A DNA stretch of 23,936 nt. It comes from Bacillota bacterium (GTDB lineage: Bacteria > Bacillota_C > Negativicutes > JAEYSJ01). Shown here piece by piece: positions 16,406 through 23,885 of the stretch. Made by a program: the position numbers and the translations under genes. Position 1 is the first letter of the stretch, and every line of letters begins with the position of its first letter. The notes under the pieces are model-generated. The model searched no databases. It saw only the letters and a program-made list of their open reading frames with translations, and was not told the DNA's origin. The DNA is taken from NCBI GenBank assembly GCA_023434855.1, contig JAEYSJ010000195.1, forward strand, positions 1 to 23,936. Direction: 5' to 3'.

Positions 16406-16426
16406 ATCTATAGGTAGGAGGACAAA

Positions 16427-16660
16427 TTGGCTACTAGTGAAATGTTACAGCAGAAGATGGGAAATGCCATGCAGAATCTGCGGGAGGCTGTGGATTTGAG
16501 TATAGAACTGCGGGCCCAGTCGCCACAGAATAAAAGCGAAGTCATAAAACTATGGGAAGATTTCTTAGGTCAATTTTTTGGCTATATTAAGCAAAGGAGT
16601 AAGGAAGCGAAAGATAACTTACTTGCCGGTATCTCCTGGACCCGGCTCAAAATATTTTAA
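16427..16660 (+). CDS. 77-aa helical protein in the ATPase operon
   Basis: I do not recognise a family. The start is TTG at 16427, seven bases after a perfect AGGAGG; an internal ATG at 16442 lacks such a site. The protein is almost all helix: KMGNAMQNLREAVDLSIELRA, a short break at QSPQNKSEV, then IKLWEDFLGQFFGYIKQRS with one aromatic face (W, F, F, Y). There is no signal peptide, no cysteine or histidine, and no true membrane segment. The position between the scaffold-like gene and the double ATPase (21 and 77 bases away) suggests a small cytoplasmic partner of the pump. Confidence 0.7.
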   Translation: MATSEMLQQKMGNAMQNLREAVDLSIELRAQSPQNKSEVIKLWEDFLGQFFGYIKQRSKEAKDNLLAGISWTRLKIF

Positions 16661-16667
16661 ATTACAC

Positions 16668-16695
16668 AGCAGCAAGGACACAAGCCCTTGCTGCT
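16668..16695 (+). promoter_or_regulatory. Intergenic hairpin before the double ATPase gene
   Basis: AGCAGCAAGG (16668-16677) pairs perfectly with CCTTGCTGCT (16686-16695), followed by AAATTTT. The weak tail suggests partial termination or an RNA-processing site that lowers ATPase output relative to the two small proteins. Confidence 0.5.
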
Positions 16696-16737
16696 AAATT
16701 TTCCAGGTGAGCTTATCGAAGGAGGAACAGAGAAAAC

Positions 16738-19700
16738 ATGGCAGCCCCTTTGGCAACAAAAGATTACAGGCTATTGCCAGGACGACTTAGAATATCAGTT
16801 TGCGGTTTACACAGGAACCAGCATTTTGCTGATTTCTTTACCAGCCAACTTCATAAGACTGCCGGAATAACAGCGGTAACGGCGAACCGCCTTACAGGTA
16901 AAGCATTAATCTATTTCGATGAAAAAGTCCTGAATTTTGAGGATTTACAGGACAGTATCCGTCGAATTCAAGACAAATACTTTTTAAAGTCAAATACTGC
17001 AGCCAATCAATCTCCTGCCCGGACGGAAATAGGTACTTCAGCAAGAATAGATTCATCTCATGTTATCTATACGGCCGCAACAGGAGGCGTTTTGGCCGGC
17101 TTGCTGGTTAAAAGACGGTTAATTGGCAGGTCGCCTTTGGCATCATCACCCCATGTTTTTAACTTAGTAGCGTTAACAACAATCGTGTCCGGGTATCCTA
17201 TTTTACGCAATGGAATTGCAGCCCTGTTACAGAAGAAACGCATAAATTGCGATTTAATTATTTTTCTGGCAACATTGGTCTTACTGGCAATGAGGGAAAG
17301 TCTGACCGGCCTTTCGGTATTATGGATTGTACATTTAAGCAACTTGTTTCAGCAGGTAATGCAGCTAAAGACCCAAAATAGTATCCGCGAAATCTTAGCG
17401 GGAAAACAACAGCAGGCATGGCTAATGGCAAATAATCAAATCCAAGCCGTGAAAATAAGTGAAATAAAAAATGATGATATTGTAGTTGCGCATTCAGGTG
17501 AGCGTGCGGTTGTGGATGGCGAAATAATTGCCGGTAATGCAACAGTAAATGAATCGGCTATCACCGGAAACTGCAAGCTTACGACCAAACAAACTGGAGA
17601 CCGGATTTTTGCGGGTACTGCCATACAATCAGGTGTTGTTCATATTAGAAGTGAAAGAGTTGGTAGGGAAACACTGGCAGCAAAAGCTATAGCAATGGTG
17701 GCGGCTGCACCAAAGGCCCGAGGGTCATCTACCTGTACAGATGATTTGTATTCAAATAAGTTGACAGTATGGACTGGTTTGACAGCCGGATTAGTATTTT
17801 TGCTTACCCGTGATCTAAGACACAGTCTGGCGGTTCTGCTGGCCGGGTGTCCGGCGGCAATTGCACTGGCCAGAAATGCGGCATTAGGTACGGCGGTGGC
17901 TCGAGCTGCGGCCAATGGAATCTATATTAAAGATACACACCTGTTGGAAGCAACAAACTATACTGATACCGTCTTATTTGATAAAACAGGCACGCTGACA
18001 ACTACCTTGCCGGAAATTACCGAGGTGGTATCATTCGACAGAACATTTAGCCAAGAAAATATATTGGCAATTGCTGCTTCAGGCAATAAATCGACAGAGT
18101 ATCCCTTTGCCTGTGCCCTGGTAAACGCAGCGGAAAAGCACGGGCTGGAATTACTGCCATCACAAGGTGAATACATTGCAGGCTATGGAGTATCAGCAAT
18201 CATTGATGGCAAGCAAGTAATGATTGGCAATCAGCTTATGATGACCAGGGAAAAAATTAACCCGGGAATGGCCAAGGGACGGGCGCTGCGGATGGAGCAG
18301 CATGGTAATAGTGTATTGTATGTGGCCGTTGAGCGTAAACTTGCAGGGTTAATTGGGGTAAGAGATTCATTGCGTGAGGAGAGTCATGAGGCTGTCGAAC
18401 AAGTCCGGGCGCTTGGCATCAGTAATATTGGCATTATCAGTGGAGATGTGCCAGGCGTTACGAAAATTGTGGCAAACGAACTTGGTATAAGAGATCGTTG
18501 GAGCAATTTATTACCTGAAGATAAGGCTAAGCTTGTTATGCAACTACAAGGTAAAGGGAAACAAGTTATGATAGTAGGTGACGGTACTAATGATTCTCTG
18601 GCCTTGACTGCCAGCAATGTCGGTATTGTGATGGGGGGGATAGGAACAGATGCTGCGGTAAATTCTGCCGGCATTGTGGTGGCTGGCGATGATCCGCGCA
18701 AAGTTGCGGAAACTATTCTTTTAAGCAGGCATACCCATGAAGTGGTTAAACAAAACATAGCTATTGCTGCGGGGTTAAACGTAGCCGGCATTGCTTTAGC
18801 TGTTGCCCGGCTAATTTCGCCGCTAACAGCAGGTATGTTGCTAAATATCAGCACCTTGGGGGTGATTATTAATTCCGGGAGATTGTTATCTGCCAAGAAA
18901 TACGGGCAAGGCCAAAAACAAAAAACTACAGCGGTAATGGAACGGTTTTTTAGCCGCCAGTCAAGGGATTCAGCTCAGATTGCGGTATCAGAATGCAGTG
19001 CCAGTTTAGCGCCCAATGTAATGAATTCCGCTATCAATGCAGTTCAGGCTGATTATTATCGTTCAACCGGTGCAGATACCTGTGATTTTTTGCAAACATC
19101 GCCGCGTTTTGGCTTAAGTAGGAAGGATGTAGAACAGCGTCGCCGGCATTTAGGTCGGAATGAAATTGCCAAAGCGCCGTTGCCATCTTTTGGGCAACTA
19201 TTCTTTAGACAATTTAAAGATTTAATCGTTCAGGTCTTATTAGGGGCTGCCGGACTGACATTTTTTCTTGGGAAGGTCAAGGATGCTATGTTGACACTTG
19301 GAATTGTAGCCGCCAATGCAATTCTTGGTGTTATTCAGGAGAAAAAGGCCGGTAAATCCATCGAAGCATTAAAGCGTATGTCCGCACCCCAGGCAAAAAT
19401 AATAAGAGAAGGCAAAACGATAAAAGTTTTTGCCGGTGAATTAGTGCCTGGTGATATCATTTCACTTGAGGCCGGTGATCGCGTTCCGGCAGATGCGCGC
19501 TTGTTGAGTACTGCCCAGTTTGAAGTTGAGGAGTCTTCATTAACCGGAGAAACCTTACCCATGAAAAAGGACGCTGAATGGCTAAACAGCACAGAATTGC
19601 CGCTGGGAGACCGCCGCAACATGATCTATATGGGTACAAGCATTACAAGAGGACGGGCAATTGCCGTAGTGACAGCTACGGGAATGGCTACCGAAATGGG

Positions 19701-21816
19701 GAAGATTGCTGCCTTAATTCAGCAGGACCAGGAGGAACAGACACCATTACAAAGGCGGTTGGAAGAATTGGCAAAGCACTTGGTTTATGGGTGTTTAGCC
19801 ATTTCCGGGCTTGTTTTTCTAACAGGACTGATGCGGGGGCAGCCAATGCTTACTATGCTGCAGGCAGCTGCCAGTCTGGCGGTTGCGGCAATTCCCGAAG
19901 GTTTGACAGCCATAGTAATTGTTGCCCTGGCAATGGGCGTACAACGCATGAGTAAACGAAATATAATTATCAGAAAACTGTCATCTATTGAAACACTGGG
20001 ATGTGCCACCGTAATTTGTTCCGATAAGACGGGGACACTAACGCAGAACCAAATGACGGTACGTGAGATCTATACTGTGGGCAATAGATGGAAGGTTACC
20101 GGCGAAGGATATTCCCCTATTGGTGAGTTTTCCCTGGAAAACAGCAAGGTGATCCCTGCTAATAATCCGGACCTCATGCTTTTACTGTTAACTGGTCATC
20201 TATGCAATAATGCCAAGCTAGTTGAAGGAAAGTCCAAAAATAAAGCAAAGGTTGTGCCAATTACCAAATGCCATTCAGAGCAATGGACGGTAGACGGTGA
20301 TCCAACAGAAGGCGCACTATTGGCAGTAGCCGGAAAAGCAGGGATTCGCCAACAACAGCCTGAGTACAATCACAACCGTGTGAAAGAAAACCCGTTTGAC
20401 TCTGAGCGTAAAAAGATGTCAGTTGTTTGTGCGAAGGCAGAAGAAGGATTATTCCTCTATGCCAAGGGCGCTCCTGACAGGCTGCTTGCGGATTGTACCC
20501 ATGTTATAAACCAAGGTCAAATAGTCCCGCTTGATGAGGCAACGCGCCGGCAAATTGAGCAAGAAAATGAACGCATGGCCAATGATGCTTTACGGGTGTT
20601 GGCCTGCGCTTATCGCAACGTGTCGGAGGATGAGCTGGGGGATGGGGAAGGACTAGAAAAAAATATGGTTTTCTGTGGTTTGATTGGGATGATAGATCCT
20701 CCCCGGGCCGAAGTTCCTGAGGCTATTATAAAATGTAAAAAAGCCGGTATTAAAGTCGTTATGATCACCGGTGATCATCCTAATACTGCGCGGGCAATTG
20801 CTGATGAACTCGGCTTATTTGATCAGGGGTGCACCGTTTTGTTAGGCCAAGAAATCGATAAAATGAGCGATGACGAACTTGATGCTGTTGTTGATTCAGT
20901 CTGTGTATATGCCAGAACAGCGCCTCATCACAAATTACGCATAGTTAAAGCACTAAAAGCGAAAGGGCATATCGTGGCAATGACCGGCGACGGTGTGAAT
21001 GATGCCCCGGCAGTCAAGTTTGCCGATATCGGTATTGCCATGGGACAGACAGGCACTGAGGTAACCAAGGAAGCAGCCAGCATGACATTGGCTGATGACA
21101 ACTTCGCGACCATCGTCAAAGCAGTTGAAGAGGGACGGTCCATCTACGCTAATATCAGGAAAGCAATTCGTTATCTTGTTGCCACAAACATTGGCGAAGT
21201 TGTGCTAATGTTCCTGGCTGCATTGATGGGAATGCCAGCCCCGTTATTGCCCATTCAACTTCTCTGGATTAACATGATCGGAGATGGGTTGCCGGCAATA
21301 GCATTAGTCAATGATCCTCCGGCCAAGAACATAATGGACCAACCTCCCCGGACTTCCAATGATAGTGTTTTCTCCGGGGGACTGGGGTACAAAGTAATGA
21401 CCAGAGGACTAATAATCGGCTTGGCAAGCTTGGTGCTATTTGTTTGGAAAGTCAGTTCAGGCAGTAGTTTAATCGCTGCGCGGACCTTGATGATTGCTCA
21501 CCTGGTCATTAGTGAGTTTGTCCATATTTTCGATTGCCGGATTGAAAATCACACCGGCAAGGTAGGTCTTTTCAGCAATAAATGGTTAGTTGGAGCAGTA
21601 GCCGTATCAATGATGATGGTAGCGGGAATAATTCACTTGCCTGTTTTGCAATCGATTTTCGGCACGGCAGCTTTATCGGCAGGCGATTGGCTGATTGCTC
21701 TTGCAGCGGCAGGCATTACCTCAATCGTTGACATCACAGTCGTTAAGGCATTGACGACCCGGCAGAATGCTAAAGTAACGCCTTTTAACCCTGTCGCTGC
21801 TTTTGCAGAAGTGTAG
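16738..21816 (+). CDS. Double P-type ATPase: degenerate P1B-like half fused to a P2A cation pump (CtpI-like)
   Basis: A 1692-aa polypeptide with two complete P-type ATPase plans. Half 1 (1-720): an N-terminal HMA-like fold without CxxC (10-76), membrane pairs, A-domain with TGN at 276-278 in place of TGE, CPA (371-373) where heavy-metal pumps have CPC, the phosphorylation site D415-KTGT, EYP (454-456) instead of the nucleotide-binding HP, and GDGTND (614-619). Half 2 (about 765-1692): TGET (936-939), PEGL (1053-1056), D1096-KTGT, KGAPD (1243-1247), TGDGVNDAP (1416-1424), N1484/E1487 in NIGEVV, and N1512/D1516 in QLLWINMIGDG. These match the P2A site built from SERCA E309, N796 and D800; SERCA T799 is glycine here. 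Ca2+ or Mn2+ is the likely cargo of half 2. Half 1 may bind ATP and be phosphorylated but dephosphorylate poorly. The layout resembles mycobacterial CtpI/CtpH. SD AAGGAGG lies 12 bases before ATG. Confidence 0.92.
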   Translation: MAAPLATKDYRLLPGRLRISVCGLHRNQHFADFFTSQLHKTAGITAVTANRLTGKALIYFDEKVLNFEDLQDSIRRIQDKYFLKSNTAANQSPARTEIGTSARIDSSHVIYTAATGGVLAGLLVKRRLIGRSPLASSPHVFNLVALTTIVSGYPILRNGIAALLQKKRINCDLIIFLATLVLLAMRESLTGLSVLWIVHLSNLFQQVMQLKTQNSIREILAGKQQQAWLMANNQIQAVKISEIKNDDIVVAHSGERAVVDGEIIAGNATVNESAITGNCKLTTKQTGDRIFAGTAIQSGVVHIRSERVGRETLAAKAIAMVAAAPKARGSSTCTDDLYSNKLTVWTGLTAGLVFLLTRDLRHSLAVLLAGCPAAIALARNAALGTAVARAAANGIYIKDTHLLEATNYTDTVLFDKTGTLTTTLPEITEVVSFDRTFSQENILAIAASGNKSTEYPFACALVNAAEKHGLELLPSQGEYIAGYGVSAIIDGKQVMIGNQLMMTREKINPGMAKGRALRMEQHGNSVLYVAVERKLAGLIGVRDSLREESHEAVEQVRALGISNIGIISGDVPGVTKIVANELGIRDRWSNLLPEDKAKLVMQLQGKGKQVMIVGDGTNDSLALTASNVGIVMGGIGTDAAVNSAGIVVAGDDPRKVAETILLSRHTHEVVKQNIAIAAGLNVAGIALAVARLISPLTAGMLLNISTLGVIINSGRLLSAKKYGQGQKQKTTAVMERFFSRQSRDSAQIAVSECSASLAPNVMNSAINAVQADYYRSTGADTCDFLQTSPRFGLSRKDVEQRRRHLGRNEIAKAPLPSFGQLFFRQFKDLIVQVLLGAAGLTFFLGKVKDAMLTLGIVAANAILGVIQEKKAGKSIEALKRMSAPQAKIIREGKTIKVFAGELVPGDIISLEAGDRVPADARLLSTAQFEVEESSLTGETLPMKKDAEWLNSTELPLGDRRNMIYMGTSITRGRAIAVVTATGMATEMGKIAALIQQDQEEQTPLQRRLEELAKHLVYGCLAISGLVFLTGLMRGQPMLTMLQAAASLAVAAIPEGLTAIVIVALAMGVQRMSKRNIIIRKLSSIETLGCATVICSDKTGTLTQNQMTVREIYTVGNRWKVTGEGYSPIGEFSLENSKVIPANNPDLMLLLLTGHLCNNAKLVEGKSKNKAKVVPITKCHSEQWTVDGDPTEGALLAVAGKAGIRQQQPEYNHNRVKENPFDSERKKMSVVCAKAEEGLFLYAKGAPDRLLADCTHVINQGQIVPLDEATRRQIEQENERMANDALRVLACAYRNVSEDELGDGEGLEKNMVFCGLIGMIDPPRAEVPEAIIKCKKAGIKVVMITGDHPNTARAIADELGLFDQGCTVLLGQEIDKMSDDELDAVVDSVCVYARTAPHHKLRIVKALKAKGHIVAMTGDGVNDAPAVKFADIGIAMGQTGTEVTKEAASMTLADDNFATIVKAVEEGRSIYANIRKAIRYLVATNIGEVVLMFLAALMGMPAPLLPIQLLWINMIGDGLPAIALVNDPPAKNIMDQPPRTSNDSVFSGGLGYKVMTRGLIIGLASLVLFVWKVSSGSSLIAARTLMIAHLVISEFVHIFDCRIENHTGKVGLFSNKWLVGAVAVSMMMVAGIIHLPVLQSIFGTAALSAGDWLIALAAAGITSIVDITVVKALTTRQNAKVTPFNPVAAFAEV

Positions 21817-21835
21817 CTAATTGTATCTGGTATGC

Positions 21836-21878
21836 TTAATGACAAGAACCTCCCGATTTGGGAGGTTCTTGTCATTAA
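21836..21878. terminator. Perfect 19-bp stem between convergent genes
   Basis: TTAATGACAAGAACCTCCC (21836-21854), loop GATTT, and its exact complement (21860-21878). There is no T-run on either side, but position and stem strength suggest that it separates or stabilises both transcript ends. The TAA of the minus-strand gene lies in the stem. Confidence 0.65.
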
Positions 21879-22429
21879 AAGCTTGGTCTCATTCTTTTTG
21901 CGGTGATACGTTTTTTTTTCATATGTCCATAGCCTATAGTGGCGTCAACGGATTCAATGGCAGTATCAGTTTCTTGAATGTCATTTGAATACTGTTCCCC
22001 CCTGGTGTGCTTGGAATACTGCTGGCGAGAGGCTCTTGCCTCATCAACAATATCTCTAAAATCCTTTCGCAGTGATTTTGCTTTGTCAGAGATGGCCAGG
22101 ACACCGGCGGTGGCAGCTACCGCCACACGGCGTCGACGGGACTTTAGGTTGTTGCCCAATGAATCAAGATCTTCTTTTACTTCGTCTATATGAGAATGTT
22201 CTTCTATCCCTGATCTGGTAGCTACATTCTCGACTTTCTCCCGCATTTTTTCCCCTATCGCTTTTACTTTGTCAGCTACAACTAATACCCCCTTGGTTGT
22301 CATCACGGCTGCAGATCTAATGCCATGGCGCACCGGTGGGAAAGATAAAGCAGCCGCTGCTCCAGTTACGAAAAGCAGCACAGGTGAACTGCGGCTTAAC
22401 AAGCGCGTACCAAAACGAATGGGATTCAT
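21875..22429 (-). CDS. P-ATPase-associated membrane protein with duplicated DUF1490/DUF5132-like helix
   Basis: A 184-aa protein convergent to the double ATPase. Residues 15-30 are hydrophobic (SPVLLFVTGAAAALSF), then PPVRHGIR. Two similar segments follow 62 residues apart: 38-70 (AAVMTTKGVLVVADKVKA..) and 100-132 (VAVAATAGVLAISDKAKS..), sharing A-V, T, G-V-L, D-K, K, R and V. Between them is EEHSHIDE (76-83), a possible metal-binding cluster. The tail is basic (MKKKRITAKRMRP). Segment 30-70 aligns with residues 138-180 of the protein encoded at 15779-16405. A PacL-like scaffold or metal chaperone is the best guess. The SD AAAGGAGG is perfect, though about 13 bases from ATG. The strand opposite to the ATPase implies separate control. 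Confidence 0.78.
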   Translation of the reverse strand: MNPIRFGTRLLSRSSPVLLFVTGAAAALSFPPVRHGIRSAAVMTTKGVLVVADKVKAIGEKMREKVENVATRSGIEEHSHIDEVKEDLDSLGNNLKSRRRRVAVAATAGVLAISDKAKSLRKDFRDIVDEARASRQQYSKHTRGEQYSNDIQETDTAIESVDATIGYGHMKKKRITAKRMRPSF

Positions 22430-22781
22430 AATATGAAGGAAACCTCCTTTGATTCTTTCTTTTATAGTTTCCTTTGATTAAAGGACTTATGTATGTCACT
22501 TTGATTGGAATGAAGTTGCGATATTGTGTATTTTATTAAGGTCGGAAAAATAGATCGAGACAAAGCAATAAAAAAATCAAGCGTCAATTGCTTTTCGTAG
22601 GTCCTGTTCCTGTAATTCCCAGTTGACTGTATAATATGAATATAGTAATATGTCCTCTACGCCTTACGAATTGGCGAGGCAATAGTGTGCTTGCAGGGAG
22701 ACCGTTTTATCAATTTCTGATAGTAAAAGAATTGGCGAAAGACGAAGTCCCTGGTGGATGCAATTACCATTACAGTGACTA
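22430..22781. other. Gene-free stretch before the tRNA array
   Basis: No supported coding frame in about 350 bases. It holds the SD of the minus-strand gene (22439-22450), a candidate promoter and RNA described separately (22623-22763), and two copies of GAATTGGCGA (22668-22677, 22729-22738). The rest is AT-rich without clear structure. Confidence 0.6.
22623..22763 (+). ncRNA. Possible structured small RNA with its own promoter
   Basis: TTGACT (22623-22628), 17 bases and TAATAT (22646-22651) could start RNA near 22658. Pairings downstream: CGCC/GGCG (22660-22663, 22673-22676), TTGCAGGGA (22691-22699) with TCCCTG (22748-22753) and TGCAA (22759-22763), and CAATTTCT/AGAATTG (22711-22718, 22728-22734). 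No T-run terminator is seen, so this is only a candidate. Confidence 0.25.
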
Positions 22782-22811
22782 TTGACACATTGATAGGGAA
22801 AATGCTAATAT
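22782..22811 (+). promoter_or_regulatory. Promoter of the tRNA array
   Basis: Perfect TTGACA (22782-22787), 18 bases, TAATAT (22806-22811); an overlapping TATAAT lies at 22809-22814 but is too far from the -35. The predicted leader contains CCATTA-AGCGG-TAATGG (22821-22837). Confidence 0.55.
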
Positions 22812-22847
22812 AATATTCCGCCATTAAGCGGTAATGGGGTTTTTAAT

Positions 22848-22923
22848 GGGGGCGTAGCTCAGCTGGGAGAGCACCTGCCTTGCAAGCAGGGGGTCAGGAG
22901 TTCGATTCTCCTCGTCTCCACCA
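22848..22923 (+). tRNA. tRNA-Ala (TGC)
   Basis: Acceptor GGGGGCG pairs with CGTCTCC; anticodon loop CTTGCAA; T-loop TTCGATT; CCA encoded. 76 nt. Confidence 0.96.
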
Positions 22924-22937
22924 AAAGACAAGTATAT

Positions 22938-23013
22938 TCCTCGATAGCTCAGTTGGTAGAGCAATCGGCTGTTAACCGATCGGTCGTAGGTTCGAGTCCT
23001 ACTCGAGGAGCCA
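22938..23013 (+). tRNA. tRNA-Asn (GTT)
   Basis: Acceptor TCCTCGA/TCGAGGA; anticodon loop CTGTTAA; discriminator G; CCA encoded. 76 nt. Confidence 0.97.
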
Positions 23014-23040
23014 AATTTAATTTATTATATTTTGTGATTT

Positions 23041-23115
23041 GGGCCTATAGCTCAGCGGTAGAGCAGCCGGCTCATAACCGGCTGGTCCCTGGTTCGATCC
23101 CAGGTGGGCCCACCA
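23041..23115 (+). tRNA. tRNA with CAT anticodon, probably tRNA-Ile2 (lysidine type)
   Basis: Acceptor GGGCCTA/TGGGCCC; anticodon loop CTCATAA between GCCGG and CCGGC; CCA encoded. The body matches the Ile2 type (GGxCCTxTAGCTCAG, AGCCGGCTCATAACCGGCTGG) better than elongator Met. Separate fMet and Met genes occur later in the array, so this one most likely reads AUA after modification by TilS. Confidence 0.9.
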
Positions 23116-23119
23116 ATAT

Positions 23120-23202
23120 GCGGGAGTGGCGGAATTGGCAGACGCACCAGACTTAGGATCTGGCGGGTAACCGTGGGGGTTCAAGTCCCTTCTCCCGCAC
23201 CA
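23120..23202 (+). tRNA. tRNA-Leu (TAG)
   Basis: Class II tRNA of 83 nt with a variable arm; acceptor GCGGGAG/CTCCCGC; anticodon loop CTTAGGA; CCA encoded. Confidence 0.96.
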
Positions 23203-23216
23203 ATTCAATTATTCAC

Positions 23217-23293
23217 GGGTCCGTAGCTCAGCTGGATAGAGCATTTGACTACGAATCAAAAGGTCGCAGGTTCGAATCCTGCCGGGCTCGCCA
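23217..23293 (+). tRNA. tRNA-Arg (ACG)
   Basis: Acceptor GGGTCCG/CGGGCTC with two G-U pairs; anticodon loop CTACGAA (A34 expected to become inosine); discriminator G; CCA encoded. 77 nt. Confidence 0.96.
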
Positions 23294-23306
23294 TTTTAAT
23301 TTTTTT

Positions 23307-23382
<76 letters not shown>

Positions 23383-23385
23383 TAT

Positions 23386-23461
23386 GCTGGTGTAGCTCAA
23401 TAGGTAGAGCAGCTGACTTGTAATCAGCAGGTTGGGGGTTCAATTCCTCTCGCCAGCTCCA
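23386..23461 (+). tRNA. tRNA-Thr (TGT)
   Basis: Acceptor GCTGGTG/CGCCAGC; anticodon loop CTTGTAA; discriminator T; CCA encoded. Only three bases separate it from tRNA-Phe. 76 nt. Confidence 0.96.
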
Positions 23462-23470
23462 AAAAATATC

Positions 23471-23555
23471 GGAGGGGTTCCCGAGTGGCTAAAGGGAGCA
23501 GACTGTAAATCTGCCGGCTCTGCCTTCGCTGGTTCGAATCCAGCCCCCTCCACCA
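23471..23555 (+). tRNA. tRNA-Tyr (GTA)
   Basis: Class II tRNA of 85 nt; acceptor GGAGGGG/CCCCTCC; anticodon loop CTGTAAA; long variable arm; CCA encoded. Confidence 0.97.
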
Positions 23556-23565
23556 AACCAAACAT

Positions 23566-23641
23566 CGCGGGATGGAGCAGTTGGCAGCTCGTCGGGCTCA
23601 TAACCCGAAGGTCACAGGTTCAAATCCTGTTCCCGCAACCA
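23566..23641 (+). tRNA. Initiator tRNA-fMet (CAT)
   Basis: C1 faces A at the acceptor end (CGCGGGA/TCCCGCA), the unpaired first position of bacterial initiators. The anticodon stem carries the GGG/CCC run (TCGGGCTCATAACCCGA). CCA encoded. 76 nt. Confidence 0.97.
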
Positions 23642-23644
23642 TAC

Positions 23645-23721
23645 GGCGGCGTAGCTCAGTTGGCTAGAGCATGCGGTTCATACCCGCAGTGTCCGGGGTT
23701 CAAATCCCTGTGCCGCCACCA
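23645..23721 (+). tRNA. Elongator tRNA-Met (CAT)
   Basis: Acceptor GGCGGCG/TGCCGCC; anticodon loop TTCATAC in GCGGTTCATACCCGC, typical of elongator Met; CCA encoded. 77 nt. Confidence 0.94.
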
Positions 23722-23729
23722 TCATATAA

Positions 23730-23803
23730 GCGGGTGTAGCTCAATGGTAGAGCACTAGCCTTCCAAGCTAGCTACGAGGGTTCGATTCCCTTCACCCGCT
23801 CCA
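23730..23803 (+). tRNA. tRNA-Gly (TCC)
   Basis: Acceptor GCGGGTG/CACCCGC; anticodon loop CTTCCAA; short D-loop; discriminator T; CCA encoded. 74 nt. Confidence 0.97.
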
Positions 23804-23809
23804 AATTAT

Positions 23810-23885
<76 letters not shown>

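Noticed and set aside
16688..16870. 60-codon frame starting before the ATPase
   Set aside because: It overlaps the ATPase start in another frame, lacks an SD, and the ATPase N-terminus has the HMA-like pattern.
16738..21816. Two separate genes or a misassembled fusion
   Set aside because: The frame is open throughout, with a linker of about 50 residues and no internal SD-start pair at the junction; double ATPases of this size are known in mycobacteria.
22809..22814. TATAAT as the -10 of the tRNA promoter
   Set aside because: It is 21 bases from the only good -35 (TTGACA at 22782); TAATAT at 22806 gives an 18-base gap.
22953..23208. Frames of 60-70 codons on both strands
   Set aside because: They are translations of tRNA genes; strings like VEQSAVNRSVVGSSPT are well-known false proteins from tRNA sequence.
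23432..23758. 108-codon plus-strand frame
   Set aside because: Runs through Thr, Tyr, fMet, Met and Gly tRNA genes, so it is a tRNA read-through artefact.
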